Virus record (IMG/VR): IMGVR_UViG_3300045051_000275
Coordinates: 1 to 42,008 of that record
DNA: 42,008 bases
Reading direction: 5' to 3' (one strand)
Origin: a virus
The position numbers and the translations under genes were made by a program. The notes beneath the pieces are model-generated. The model did no database searches. It was not told the DNA's origin and worked only from the letters and a program-made list of their open reading frames with translations. Below, piece after piece: positions 7,327 to 16,525 of this stretch; position 1 is the first letter of the stretch, and every line of letters starts with the position of its first letter.

Positions 7327-7869
7327 TTACGGGTTGAGTCGGCTGAATCGGTAGCGGATCGCGTAGTCGAGGGTCAGGAATCCGTCGGGGGCGTTGATGG
7401 CCGCCTCCGTCATCTGCTTCTGGAGGACCGTCTCGATCTCCCCGACGCGCCGACGGATCGGCTCGGGGTACTCCGCCGAGGTCCAGTAGGGGAACGCCTC
7501 GACGGCCACGATGAGATCGGCGCGGAACGCGTTGAGCTTCGCCCGCACGACGGCGTCCTTCTCATCGCCCGCGTCGTCGCTCTTGAGGTAGCCGAAGATT
7601 TGGGCCTTCATGTCGGCGAGGTACGTGTCGTCGTCCGCTACCTCGCGGATCGTGTCGTCCTCGGAGTTGTTCGTCAGGAGCTCCACGGCGGGCAGCTCCG
7701 ACGAATCGAAGCTCGCCTCGGGGCGGACCTTGGAGTAGCACCGGCCGCCGAGGTCCGTCTCGATCGGGCGGTGCGTGCGCCCGCCGGGGAACGTGTAGAC
7801 CACGCCCGGCGCGAGGGTCGCGATGCAGGCCTGAAGGCGGACGAGGATCTCCTCGCGGCTGTCGCTCAC
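7327..7869 (-). CDS. Tail terminator / head-tail joining protein candidate
   Basis: A 180-residue protein. I chose GTG 7869 because it forms a GTGA overlap with the stop of the upstream gene. It starts with a helix (REEILVRLQACIATL), then beta strands and a central helix, resembling the tail-completion proteins encoded between gp10-like proteins and the tail tube. Position is the main evidence; no signature motif allows a firmer call. Confidence 0.6.
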   Translation of the reverse strand: MSDSREEILVRLQACIATLAPGVVYTFPGGRTHRPIETDLGGRCYSKVRPEASFDSSELPAVELLTNNSEDDTIREVADDDTYLADMKAQIFGYLKSDDAGDEKDAVVRAKLNAFRADLIVAVEAFPYWTSAEYPEPIRRRVGEIETVLQKQMTEAAINAPDGFLTLDYAIRYRFSRLNP

Positions 7870-8378
7870 TTGGACTTCTCCCACGCCTGCCGGATCTGGT
7901 CGTGATGCGTTGCCTGAATGCGCTCAGCCACCTCGGCGAACGACGGCCGTGCGTACGGCCGCGCCGGGAGCTTCGTGTGCTGGGCGCGGGTGTGGGCGGA
8001 TACCTCGGCCGTCACGCCGCGGACCGGCCGTCCGAAGACCTGAACGACCTTTCGCGTGTGCGCTCGGACCATGACGTTCTGCGTCTTGTCCACGCCGAAC
8101 TCGTGCGCCGCGGCGTAAGAGCAGTTCGACCCGACGCCGCCGCGCCACCCGTCGCGCTCCTCGACTGGCGGGATGACCGCCCAGGAGCGGATGAGATTCC
8201 CCGTCCGCCGGTTCAGCGGGTTCCCGCCGACGAGCTTGACCTGCTTGATGCGGGCGAGGACGTGCGCGGACGAGTTGATGTTCGCCTTCCGGAGAGCTTC
8301 CTTCAGCCGGTCCGGAAAGCGCCGGAGCAGGTCAACCGCCCGCTCGATCGACGAGGCGTCGAGGGTGATCTCGATCAC
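7866..8378 (-). CDS. HK97 gp10-like head-tail joining protein
   Basis: A 170-residue protein from a GTG that overlaps the stop of the upstream gene. It contains a long N-terminal helix (IERAVDLLRRFPDRLKEALR), a basic strand pair with RRTGNLIRSW, and AAAHEFGVDK, the features of the HK97-gp10/gpFII-like tail completion family (typically 'TGxLxxSW' and 'YAxxxExG'). The C-terminal PARPYARPSF matches the family's conserved 'ARPFL-P' element. It would join the tail to the connector. Confidence 0.75.
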   Translation of the reverse strand: MIEITLDASSIERAVDLLRRFPDRLKEALRKANINSSAHVLARIKQVKLVGGNPLNRRTGNLIRSWAVIPPVEERDGWRGGVGSNCSYAAAHEFGVDKTQNVMVRAHTRKVVQVFGRPVRGVTAEVSAHTRAQHTKLPARPYARPSFAEVAERIQATHHDQIRQAWEKSK

Positions 8379-8920
8379 GCCTTGTCCCACCTGACGTGAG
8401 CCGCGATGACCCGCTCGAGCCACTTCGGAGGGTCTTCGGTGAACGACGTCGTCTGCCCGGCGGCGCCCGTCGAGGTCATCCCGACGCGGTCGCGCGCGCG
8501 GAAGATGCCCGCGCCCCAGCGCACGCCGGCATGGACGAGGTCGGCGGGGGGCACGTCGTAGCCGGCCGTGTAGGTCACGGTGACGTTCCCGACCCCGAGC
8601 GGCCAGAGCGAGCCGTCCGTGAAGATCAGCCCGGCCCGGTCGCGCACGATGACGCGGTCCGTCAGGTCGATCGCCAGACCGTCGATGTCGACCGACGCGA
8701 CCGAGAGGACCGGGTCCCACGGGAGGTAGAGCATCCGCCGGCCGTTGCCGTCGAGGACGTCCGTGTGGACCTGCTTGTCGAGGTGTCGGCCGATCCGCTG
8801 CTCGATCGCGGCCTGCACCGACGCGCCGATGTCGGCGAGTAGCTCGCCCCTGGTCCCGAGCGTGTCGGTCCCGAGGTTGAGGTACGCGCCGATCTTCGTG
8901 GACCAGTCGATCGAAGCCAT
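8375..8920 (-). CDS. Head-tail connector protein (gp6-like)
   Basis: A 181-residue protein with AGGAG before ATG 8920. The sequence holds elements of the phage gp6/gp15-like connector fold: an N-terminal helix with AAIEQRIGRHLD, then YLPWDPVLSVASVDIDG, and VTVTYTAGYDVPPADLV, which is the conserved 'xYxAGYxxxPxDLxxA' stretch of this family. These proteins form a ring below the portal. It sits just after the capsid gene and a hairpin terminator. Confidence 0.8.
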   Translation of the reverse strand: MASIDWSTKIGAYLNLGTDTLGTRGELLADIGASVQAAIEQRIGRHLDKQVHTDVLDGNGRRMLYLPWDPVLSVASVDIDGLAIDLTDRVIVRDRAGLIFTDGSLWPLGVGNVTVTYTAGYDVPPADLVHAGVRWGAGIFRARDRVGMTSTGAAGQTTSFTEDPPKWLERVIAAHVRWDKA

Positions 8921-8938
8921 GCGGTCTCCTGCGGAAAG

Positions 8939-8962
8939 GGCGGGGGCCCGAAGACCCCCGCC
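8939..8962 (-). terminator. GC-rich hairpin with UUCG tetraloop after the capsid gene
   Basis: On the minus strand GGCGGGGGTC-TTCG-GGCCCCCGCC forms a 10-pair stem (one U-G pair) closed by a C(UUCG)G tetraloop, followed by CTTTCC. The T tract is short, so it may be a partial terminator or an RNA-end stabiliser that lets capsid mRNA exceed that of the downstream connector genes. Confidence 0.65.
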
Positions 8963-8971
8963 ACGTCACGA

Positions 8972-10531
8972 TCAGCCGATGTTGTAGATGATCCCCATCG
9001 GGAAGCCGGCGCGGAGGGTCGGGGCGCCCTTGACGTACGTGCCGAACTCCTGCCGGAGCGAGGTCCGGGCGAAGTCGATCGACATGTACTCGTAGGCGAG
9101 GAGCATCTCGACCGGGTTCGGGATGTTCGCGTTCGGGTAGTACTGCCCGAGGTTGTCGCACCACAGGAGCGCGGTGCCGGGCGGCATGTACGGGTGGACC
9201 TCGAAGTCGACCCGCTGGTTGGTGTAGTTGTTGAGGACGCCGGAGACGCCGAGGCCGCCGGTCACGTTGAAGTCGCCGCCCTTGGCGTCGAGGCGGACGT
9301 ACGGCGCGGACGAGCCGGTGATGACGTCGATCGCCTTGCGGATGTCGGCGGGCGACATGAAGATCCGCGTCGTCCCGACCTGCGCCCCGACGAAGAGCGA
9401 CTGGAACGCCGTGTCGAACTCGGCGATGTAGTTCTTCGTGCCGGAGAGCGGGGCGCCGTCGAGCGACTTGATGTACCCGGCCTTCGTCGCGAAGAGCTTG
9501 ATGAGGCCGTCGTACCCGTTCGTGTCGACGGTGAGGTTGGCGACGTTCGGGACGTTCGTCGACCCGCCGAGGCCGGAGACCGTCGTCGCCGTGAACTTGT
9601 TCGTGGTCACGGTGCCGAGGTAGACACGGCCGTCGCCCGCGTTCGTGCCGCCGTAGACGTTGTACGCCACGGCGCCGGGGATCGCGGTCCAGCCGAAGGT
9701 GAGGGAGTCGGAGCCGGCGCCGCTGGCCTCGGTCGTGAGCGCGGTGGAGGCGGCGGCGGTGGTCTCGCCGACGGCGCTCGTGGCGCCCGTGCCGCCCTTC
9801 GAGCCCTTGCGGTAGCCGAGGAACGTGAGCGCGGAGACGGTGAACTTGTACGCCGTCGCGGCGGTCAGCGAACCGGTGCCGGCCGCGGCCTTCGTCTGCC
9901 CGGTCAGGCTGGGGGCGCCGGGGGCGGCGAGCTGCGTGAGGTTGCCGCCGAGCAGCGCGCGCTCCTCGCGCATCATCAGCGCCTGGAGGGCGGCGAGGCG
10001 GGCGACCTGGTCCGGCCGGAAGTCCATGCCGGAGTTGACGGTCGTGTTGCCGCCGTAGCGGGCGTCCTCGGTGATGTAGTTGTCGAGGCCGAGGGTCTTG
10101 AAGGCGACGAGGTCGTCGACCTCGGAGAGCTTCATGAACCCGGCGCGGCCGGCGACGCTGTTCGCCGTGGTGTCGGTGTTCTCCGCGACGAACCCGTAGT
10201 CCTGGTCGGTGTCGATCGCGGTGATGCGCTTCCAGTGGTGTCCCGTGCCGCCGATGACCTTGCGGGGGATCGCATTGCGGAGCGGGGTCACGACCGGCCA
10301 GAGGTTGAGCGCCGGGGCCTCGAGGGAGTACGGGACGAGGCCGACGGCGGTCGTCATGCCGGAGTTGCCGGTGACGTCCTTCTGGATCGGCGCGGCCATC
10401 GCCGCGTCGAGGGACTTCCGGAGGCGCTCCTTGCGCTCGGCCGGGAGGTTGTTGAGGTAGGTGCCGAAGGCCCCGACGTTCGCCGTGGGCTCGACCGCCG
10501 CCTTGGCGACGATGTTGTCGATGTCGTCCAT
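8972..10531 (-). CDS. Major capsid protein (HK97 fold) with an inserted domain
   Basis: A 519-residue protein with AGGAG upstream of its ATG. The N-terminal region (residues 1-60) is helical and could act as a cleaved scaffold arm; the body contains PVVTPLRNAIPRK, HHWKRITAID and a long helix (FRPDQVARLAALQALMMREE), features of HK97-fold capsid proteins. Residues about 203-332 are a Gly/Thr/Ala-rich segment with a fibronectin/Ig-like core (LTFGWTAIPGAVAYNVYGGT) inserted in the capsid fold, then the fold resumes (GYDGLIKLFATKAGY). Such insertions usually project from the shell. It follows the protease gene. Confidence 0.85.
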   Translation of the reverse strand: MDDIDNIVAKAAVEPTANVGAFGTYLNNLPAERKERLRKSLDAAMAAPIQKDVTGNSGMTTAVGLVPYSLEAPALNLWPVVTPLRNAIPRKVIGGTGHHWKRITAIDTDQDYGFVAENTDTTANSVAGRAGFMKLSEVDDLVAFKTLGLDNYITEDARYGGNTTVNSGMDFRPDQVARLAALQALMMREERALLGGNLTQLAAPGAPSLTGQTKAAAGTGSLTAATAYKFTVSALTFLGYRKGSKGGTGATSAVGETTAAASTALTTEASGAGSDSLTFGWTAIPGAVAYNVYGGTNAGDGRVYLGTVTTNKFTATTVSGLGGSTNVPNVANLTVDTNGYDGLIKLFATKAGYIKSLDGAPLSGTKNYIAEFDTAFQSLFVGAQVGTTRIFMSPADIRKAIDVITGSSAPYVRLDAKGGDFNVTGGLGVSGVLNNYTNQRVDFEVHPYMPPGTALLWCDNLGQYYPNANIPNPVEMLLAYEYMSIDFARTSLRQEFGTYVKGAPTLRAGFPMGIIYNIG

Positions 10532-10540
10532 GCTGGACTC

Positions 10541-11851
10541 CTATCCGCGCTCGATCGCGTTGGCCTCGTTGAGCAGGTAGTCCCGCGCGGTGGGCGGGGC
10601 TCCGGCCGCGGCCTTGCGGAGCGCGTTCGCTTCGAGGGTTGCGGTGGAGACGACCGGCTGCCCGGCCATCTCGGGGGTGATCATCCGGAGCGGTGCGCGG
10701 CCCGGGACGGGCATCGAGAGGATCTGGTCCATGCTCTTGCGGAGGGCCTTGACCTCGCCGCTCGTGTCGGCCTTGAGGTCGCCCACCGCCTTCGAGACGG
10801 ACTCGATCCCCGCGACGACGGCGTCGATTCGCGGGTCGGGCTGGGGAGCGGATTTCTGGATCGCCGCGCCGATCGCGTCGAGGACGGCCTTCTGGAAGCC
10901 GTCGATCTTCGCGGCGAGTTCGAGCATCGGCTCGGGTTCGGCCGCGGCGTTTTCGATGACCTCGCCGGCCTCGAGTGCGATGAACTCGGCGAGCGCGGCC
11001 GAGGCGCGCGCGAGCGCCGCGAGCTGCTTCGTCTCGATCTCGGGCTCGGCCCCCTCGGTCACCCGGAGGTTCTTGAGGCTGTCGAGGATGCATGCCGCGG
11101 AGAGCACGTCGGCCTCCTCGTCCTTGCGGATCTCGGTCGCCTTCTCGGACTTCTCGGGCGGGGCCTCCGCTGCCGGCGGCTGCTCGATCTTGTCCTTGGC
11201 CTTCGCCTCGATCGCGGCGAGGACCGCGTCCGTCACCTTCGTGACGATCTCGGCGAGCTGCGACTCGGAGAGCTGCGGGGCCTTCGGCTCCTCGGCAGGG
11301 GGCTCGGGCTCTTCCTTCGGAGCCTCTTCCTTCGGCTCGGGCTCTTCCCCCTCCGGCGGCGGCGGCGGCTCCTCGCCTTCCTCCTCCCGCTCCCCGATCG
11401 CCTTCGCGACGGACACCGCGGCGTCGGGGTTCGCGCCGACGTCAACGAGCGAGAGCTCCGTCATCGGCCACTCGAGGACGCGGCGGATCGGCTTGCCGCC
11501 GACCTTCTCGAGCTTCGTCTTCGTCGGGACGCCGCCGCCGACGCTGAACATCGCGAGCGTGCCGTCGATGACCTTCGCCTGCGTGTCCTGAGCGCCCGCG
11601 GAGATGAACGCCCTGACGGCGATCGTCTTCGACGTGTCGTCGGGGATCACCTCGAGGGCCTTGCCGACTGGCTTCTTCGGGTCGTGCGCTTCACGGAGGT
11701 TGCCGCGCCACTTCTCGAAGGCCTTCTTCGAGCCCTCGTAGTCGAGGATGTCGCCCTGAACGTCGAGGGCCTCTGAGGTCGCCACTCCCTCGATCAGAAG
11801 GCGACCGTCCTCCGTCTTCTCGGTCTTCGTGATGGGGAAGCTGAACCTCAT
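10541..11851 (-). CDS. Prohead protease fused to a scaffold-like domain
   Basis: A 436-residue protein with AAGGAG before ATG 11851. Residues 1-150 are a prohead serine protease of the HK97/XkdF type: GVATSEALDVQGDILDYEGS, His56 in REAHDPKKPVG, Ser103 in MFSVGGG and the closing ELSLVDVGANPDA. These His and Ser positions fit the catalytic pair of the family. Residues 155-200 are an acidic Glu/Pro linker, and the rest is Ala/Glu-rich helix typical of a scaffold that the protease later digests. It directly precedes the capsid gene, as expected. Confidence 0.85.
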   Translation of the reverse strand: MRFSFPITKTEKTEDGRLLIEGVATSEALDVQGDILDYEGSKKAFEKWRGNLREAHDPKKPVGKALEVIPDDTSKTIAVRAFISAGAQDTQAKVIDGTLAMFSVGGGVPTKTKLEKVGGKPIRRVLEWPMTELSLVDVGANPDAAVSVAKAIGEREEEGEEPPPPPEGEEPEPKEEAPKEEPEPPAEEPKAPQLSESQLAEIVTKVTDAVLAAIEAKAKDKIEQPPAAEAPPEKSEKATEIRKDEEADVLSAACILDSLKNLRVTEGAEPEIETKQLAALARASAALAEFIALEAGEVIENAAAEPEPMLELAAKIDGFQKAVLDAIGAAIQKSAPQPDPRIDAVVAGIESVSKAVGDLKADTSGEVKALRKSMDQILSMPVPGRAPLRMITPEMAGQPVVSTATLEANALRKAAAGAPPTARDYLLNEANAIERG

Positions 11852-11867
11852 GTCTTACTCCTTCGCA

Positions 11868-14800
11868 TCAGGGCCAGGTCGTGAGCGCAACGCGCTTCCA
11901 CTGGTTAGTTCCGACGGCGAGGTATAGGTAGCCGTCGACGAACCGGAGCTCGCCGGTCGTGCCCGTGTCGGCGGCCGACGATGGGGCGGTCTGTAGAGCG
12001 GAGAGGCGGAACCCGGCAGCGCGCACGTCGCCGGCGACGTCCACGTCCTGAGTCGGCGCGGCGACTCCGACGCCGAGGCGCGAGTTCGCGTCGTCCCAGA
12101 CGAGATCCGCCGAGTTCGTGACGTTGTTCGTCCCGTTGCCGACGAGCACGCGGCCCGCGGTCAGCGTCCCGGCGAGGCGGGAGGACGGATACCACTTCCC
12201 GGTGACGTCGTCGTACCAGAGCTGGATCGGGACGCCGACGGTCGCGGTCATGGCGACGGCGATGTTTCCGGCTGTTGAGAGCGCGAACGCGCCGTCGGGG
12301 ATCAGCGTGATCGGGCCGGTGGACACCGGCGCGGAGATGGTGTTGACCGTCGTCGTCCCGGTGACGTGCGTGACCGGGGCTGTGATCGAGATCGAGGCGG
12401 CCGACGCGACCGCCGTGCCGCGGAGGCTGCCCCCCGTGAATGCCGCCGTCCCGAACACGCCGTTCGTCGTGATGTTCGAGAGGTACGCCTGCGACCCAGC
12501 CCAGTTGACCCCGTACGCCGCGGCCGGGAGCGCGCTCACCGCGTGGAGGACGCCCCCGTTGTAGTAGAGGACGGCCGATGCGTTCGGGACGTAGAGGTCG
12601 GAGAACGTCGCCGCAGCGTGCCCGAGGTCGACGTCCGCGAAGACCGTCTGCCCGTCCGTGTTCAGCGAGACCGTGTGCCCGGTCGCCGTCGCGACGTTCG
12701 TGTCGTCGCTCTTGAACTGGCAGGAGGTGGCAGTCAGGTAGGACGTGCCCGTGACCTTCACGGCGTTCGTCCCGCCCCACGCCTGGGAGTTCGCGATCGT
12801 GACCGTCCCGCCCGCGATGGACAGGGCCGAGCCGGTCCCGGCGCCCATCAGGACCGAGTCCGTGATCCGCAGCCCGGCGATGCTCCCCGCGTCGACCGCG
12901 GTCCCGTTCGCGTCCATGAAGACGCCGGACGAGACGATCCGGCTCGGGGCCGTCCCGCTGCCGAACGCGATGCCGGTCCCGGCCGTCAGCGGCGCGTCCC
13001 GCGTGCCGATCGCGACCCGCTCCGCGTCGAGCGTGCCGGGCGAGACGACGTTCACCAGCGCGAGCGCCGAGGCGTCGGGCGACTCGATCGTGACGTCGCG
13101 GAGCGCCACGTCGCCCTCGGCCGAGATCGCGAGGAAGGCGTTCGTGAAGGCGACGCGGGCGATCGTCGCGGACCCGGTCACGCGCACGCTCTTCTGGCCG
13201 GCGACCGGCGTGCCGGTGACCTGCACGGAGACGTCCTCGATCCCGCAGAGCGCCGCCGAGATCAGGATCCCGGTGCCGCCCGTCGTCGTCGTCGAGAGCG
13301 TCGTCGAGCCCCACCCGGCGCCGCGGACAACCATCCCCTTCCCGCCCAGCGTGAAGGTGGAGAACTTGTACGTCCCCTTCGGGAAGTAGAGGATCCCCTT
13401 CCCCGTCCCCATCGCGGCGATCGCGGAGTTGATCGCGGTCGTGTCGTCGAACGACCCGTCGCCCTGCGCGCCGTACGCCTTGACGTTGTAGATCGCGCCG
13501 CCCTTGTCGAGGAGCGCGCCCGTCGCGTTGCCCGTCACGTTGCCGGACACGTTGCCCGTGACGTTCCCCGTCACGTCGCCCGTCAGGCTGGCCGTCACCG
13601 TGCCCGCGGCGAAGTTGCCCGAGGCGTCGCGCCGGACGATCGTCGAGGCCGTGTTCGCCGAGGTGGCCGCGTTCGCGAGGGCCGCGCCGGCCGCGACGTT
13701 CGCCGCCGTCTGCCCGCCGACCGTTGCGACCGTGGGTGCGGCAGCCGTGCCGGAGATGTCCCCGGCCAGCTGGACGATGCCCTTGGCTCCGGCGGTAGCG
13801 TCCGAGACGGCGAGGGTGCGGTTCGCGGAGAGGTCCGCGCTCGCCCCGCCGTCGATCGTGAGGGGGGCCGTCGTCGTCAGCGTCCGCGCAGCGGGCACCT
13901 TGGCGACAGCGAGCATGGCGTCCGTGACGCCCCCCGCCGCGATGCCGAGTTCGTTGCCTCCCCCGCCGAGGGTCTTCGTCAGGCCGCCCGCCGCGTTGAG
14001 CCGAAGGTCGACCGTGCCCGTCGTCGTGATCGGGCCGCCCTGGAGGCCGTTGCCCGTCGCGACGGACGTGACCGACCCGCTCGCCGGGGTCGCGTACTTC
14101 AGCCCCGTCGCCGTCGAGGCGTCCGCGACGAGCGCGAGGCCGTCGGCCCCGACCGGGAGGCGGACGTTGTCCGTCCCGTTGTAGACGATGAGGTCGCCCT
14201 TCGCCGAGGTCGGCGCGAGGGCGTCGAACGCGGCCGTCGCCGTCGTCTGCCCGGTCCCGCCGTTGGCGATGGCGACCGTCCCGGTCACGTTCGCGGCGGT
14301 CCCAGAGACGTTGCCTGTGACGTTTGCCGTGATCGTCCCGGCCGAGAAGTTCCCGCTCGCGTCCCGGCGCACGATGGCCGAGGCGGTGTTCGCGTTCGTC
14401 GCGGCGTTCGCCAGAACGGACCCGGCGGCCACGTTGGCGGCCGGCTGCCCCCCGACGTTCGCGACGGTCGGGCTCGTCGCCGTCCCGCCGAGGTCGCCGG
14501 TCAGCATGACGACGCCCTTCGCCGCGCCCGAGGCGTCCCCGACCGTCAGCGTGAGGTCGCCAGAAAGCGCCCCGCCGCCCGCCAGGGGGCTCGTCGTCGA
14601 GATCGAGCGGGAGGTCGGCACCTTCGCCGCGAGGTCGCTGACGAGCCCCGTAACGTCAGCCTCGGCGTGCGTGTGCGCGGTCGGCGTCCGGGCGTCCGTC
14701 AGGCGCGTGTCCGTGCCCTTGACGACCTCCGTGACCGCAGCGTCCCCGATGGCCGGGACGTTGAGGACGGCGGCCGTCCCGAGCCCGAGGGTCGTCCGCT

Positions 14801-16061
14801 GGTCCGCCGCGCTCGCGTCGTCGAGGAGGGCCCGGCCGGCTGCCGTGCAGACCACCTCCTCGATGGTCCCCGCGCCCGAGCTCGCCCGCCCGAGGAGCCG
14901 GTCGGTCGCGGCGACGTTCTGGATCTTCGCGTAGGTGACCGCGGCCGAGTCGATCGTGAAGACCGTCCCGCCCGAGGAAACCGTGATATCGCCGCGGTCC
15001 CCGTCCGCGAGGACGGCCGGCGGAAGCTGCGCGACCGGCACCTTGCCCGTGCCGTCGAGGCCGGCGTAGCCGCCCACGGCGCCCTTCTCGGAGATCGCCT
15101 GCTTCCCGGCGAGGTCGGAGACGAGGTTCGTGACGTCGGCTTGCGCGATGGCGTCGGCCGTGTTCCGCTTCGCCGCGAGGTCCGTGACGAGGTTCGTCAC
15201 CTGGGACTGCGCGATCCCGCCCGCGAGCTGCCCGGCGGCGATCTTCGGCGTCTCGATCGAGGCGTTGATGGCCGCGAGGACCGTGCCCGTCGCGACCGCC
15301 CCGACGTCCGAGGCCGCCGCGCCGGACTTGCTGACCTTCGTCCACGCGATGTTCGCCGCGGCGTTGACGTCGGCGTCGACGATCGCGCCGGCCGCGATCT
15401 GCGGGCTCGGCAGCGTGCCCGAGAGGTCGCCCCCGAGCGTGCCGACGTTCGACGCTGCCGCGCCCGAGGCGAGCATCCCAGCGACGACGCCGCCGCTCGT
15501 GACGGCGACGGTCGGGTTCGTCGTCCCCGTGACAGTGATCCCCTGCCCCGCCGTGACGGTCTGGACGGCGCTCGAGACGGGGAAGGACTCGAGGCGGTAG
15601 TCGCCCGATGCCGAGCGGTAGACCCAGACCTTGCCGTCGGCCGGCGTGTCGGCGTGCAGGCCCTTTCCCCGCAGCCCGACGACGGTCGGGTTCGGGGAAG
15701 AGCCGGTCAGGTCGCCGCCCATGCTCGGCCCGGTCGCCGAGATGATCGTCGCCGGGGTCAGCGTCCCGCGGGCGTAGAGCGTCAGCGTCGAGAGGTCGGC
15801 CGTCGTGAGCGCGGGGACCGTGATGTCCGAGGCGACCCCGACGATCGGGATGTCGATCTGCGCCTTCAGCCCCTGCGCGAGCGTCAGGCTCCACGTCCCG
15901 TCGGCCGCGGTGGTGGTGGTCAGGTCGTTGACCGCCGCGCCCGCCCCGTTCGACAGGAGCTGCGTGGCGATCGTGCGGACACGGACGAGCGCCCCGGAGA
16001 CGGGCGTGCTGGGGGGCGACTCGACGGTTCCCGTGAGGATGCAGGTTGCGGGTGCCGTCAT
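11868..16061 (-). CDS. Large tailspike with pectate-lyase-like beta helix
   Basis: A 1397-residue protein starting at an ATG that overlaps the endolysin stop. The N-terminal 850 residues are Ala/Gly/Thr/Val-rich fibre repeats with two related blocks of about 120 residues (each holding IVRRDASGNF) and VTNLVSDLAGK-type repeats. From about residue 850 a pectate-lyase-3 type domain begins (YNVKAYGAQGDGSFDDTTAI, ILYFPKGTYKF), a right-handed beta helix common in capsule- or LPS-degrading spikes. The C-terminus (GELRFVDGYLYLAVGTNQWK) looks like a fibre tip. It likely recognises or cleaves a surface polysaccharide. Unusually it lies between lysis genes and the capsid protease. Confidence 0.85.
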   Translation of the reverse strand: MTAPATCILTGTVESPPSTPVSGALVRVRTIATQLLSNGAGAAVNDLTTTTAADGTWSLTLAQGLKAQIDIPIVGVASDITVPALTTADLSTLTLYARGTLTPATIISATGPSMGGDLTGSSPNPTVVGLRGKGLHADTPADGKVWVYRSASGDYRLESFPVSSAVQTVTAGQGITVTGTTNPTVAVTSGGVVAGMLASGAAASNVGTLGGDLSGTLPSPQIAAGAIVDADVNAAANIAWTKVSKSGAAASDVGAVATGTVLAAINASIETPKIAAGQLAGGIAQSQVTNLVTDLAAKRNTADAIAQADVTNLVSDLAGKQAISEKGAVGGYAGLDGTGKVPVAQLPPAVLADGDRGDITVSSGGTVFTIDSAAVTYAKIQNVAATDRLLGRASSGAGTIEEVVCTAAGRALLDDASAADQRTTLGLGTAAVLNVPAIGDAAVTEVVKGTDTRLTDARTPTAHTHAEADVTGLVSDLAAKVPTSRSISTTSPLAGGGALSGDLTLTVGDASGAAKGVVMLTGDLGGTATSPTVANVGGQPAANVAAGSVLANAATNANTASAIVRRDASGNFSAGTITANVTGNVSGTAANVTGTVAIANGGTGQTTATAAFDALAPTSAKGDLIVYNGTDNVRLPVGADGLALVADASTATGLKYATPASGSVTSVATGNGLQGGPITTTGTVDLRLNAAGGLTKTLGGGGNELGIAAGGVTDAMLAVAKVPAARTLTTTAPLTIDGGASADLSANRTLAVSDATAGAKGIVQLAGDISGTAAAPTVATVGGQTAANVAAGAALANAATSANTASTIVRRDASGNFAAGTVTASLTGDVTGNVTGNVSGNVTGNATGALLDKGGAIYNVKAYGAQGDGSFDDTTAINSAIAAMGTGKGILYFPKGTYKFSTFTLGGKGMVVRGAGWGSTTLSTTTTGGTGILISAALCGIEDVSVQVTGTPVAGQKSVRVTGSATIARVAFTNAFLAISAEGDVALRDVTIESPDASALALVNVVSPGTLDAERVAIGTRDAPLTAGTGIAFGSGTAPSRIVSSGVFMDANGTAVDAGSIAGLRITDSVLMGAGTGSALSIAGGTVTIANSQAWGGTNAVKVTGTSYLTATSCQFKSDDTNVATATGHTVSLNTDGQTVFADVDLGHAAATFSDLYVPNASAVLYYNGGVLHAVSALPAAAYGVNWAGSQAYLSNITTNGVFGTAAFTGGSLRGTAVASAASISITAPVTHVTGTTTVNTISAPVSTGPITLIPDGAFALSTAGNIAVAMTATVGVPIQLWYDDVTGKWYPSSRLAGTLTAGRVLVGNGTNNVTNSADLVWDDANSRLGVGVAAPTQDVDVAGDVRAAGFRLSALQTAPSSAADTGTTGELRFVDGYLYLAVGTNQWKRVALTTWP

Positions 16062-16525
16062 GCGGCCTCCTTCGGTTCCTTCGGCAGCGCCCCGGCCCAC
16101 TCGACGTGCGGCGAGTCGCCCCAGTCCCTGCCAGCCCGCAGCCCGAGCGCGCGCGCGGCCGTCGCAAGGAGCACCCAGACCTCGTGCGAGGCCGGCGGGA
16201 TCCACACTCGGCCGTCGCCCCGCACCGGGTAGAGGTCGGCCGCGAGGCCGCTCTGGTGCCGCGAGCGGCGGGGCTTGCCGCGCTCCGAGACGACGTCGTG
16301 CGTCGGCGGCCAGAGGCCCGGCTGCCCGTCCTTCTGCGTCAGGGTCGCGCCCGGCCGGAGGCGCCCGCTGCCGTAGAGCCACGCCTGTCGCTCGGCCGAG
16401 CGGAAGCCCTCGTCGAGGCGGAACGGCACCCCGGCCCGCTGGAGGGTCTCGAGGAGCCGCTCGAGCTTCACCCGGAAGGCCGGGTGCAGGTGCAGCATGT
16501 CGCGGTCCTTGAGAGGCTCGGTCAT
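16058..16525 (-). CDS. Endolysin, M15/VanY-type peptidase
   Basis: A 155-residue protein with the zinc ligands of L-alanyl-D-glutamate or D-Ala-D-Ala type M15 peptidases: His90 and Asp97 in SRHQSGLAADLYP and His140 in WGDSPHVEW, plus the conserved GFRSAERQAWLY. These enzymes cut the peptide part of peptidoglycan. There is no signal peptide or SAR segment, so release needs a holin; two membrane-protein genes lie immediately upstream. Length fits a single-domain Gram-negative phage endolysin. Start ATG overlaps the upstream stop (ATGA). Confidence 0.88.
   Translation of the reverse strand: MTEPLKDRDMLHLHPAFRVKLERLLETLQRAGVPFRLDEGFRSAERQAWLYGSGRLRPGATLTQKDGQPGLWPPTHDVVSERGKPRRSRHQSGLAADLYPVRGDGRVWIPPASHEVWVLLATAARALGLRAGRDWGDSPHVEWAGALPKEPKEAA

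Noticed and set aside
7866-11093. A 1075-codon open frame on the minus strand
   Set aside because: Its Arg/Pro/Gly/His-rich sequence is an out-of-frame reading of the protease, capsid and connector genes; only its last 171 codons (the gp10-like gene) are real.
9194-11776. An 860-codon frame antisense to capsid and protease
   Set aside because: Arg/Gly/Asp/Val-rich shadow typical of GC-rich DNA; no ribosome site or domain.
12366-16232. A 1288-codon frame antisense to the tailspike
   Set aside because: Composition is that of a shadow of the repetitive spike gene, with no recognisable motif.
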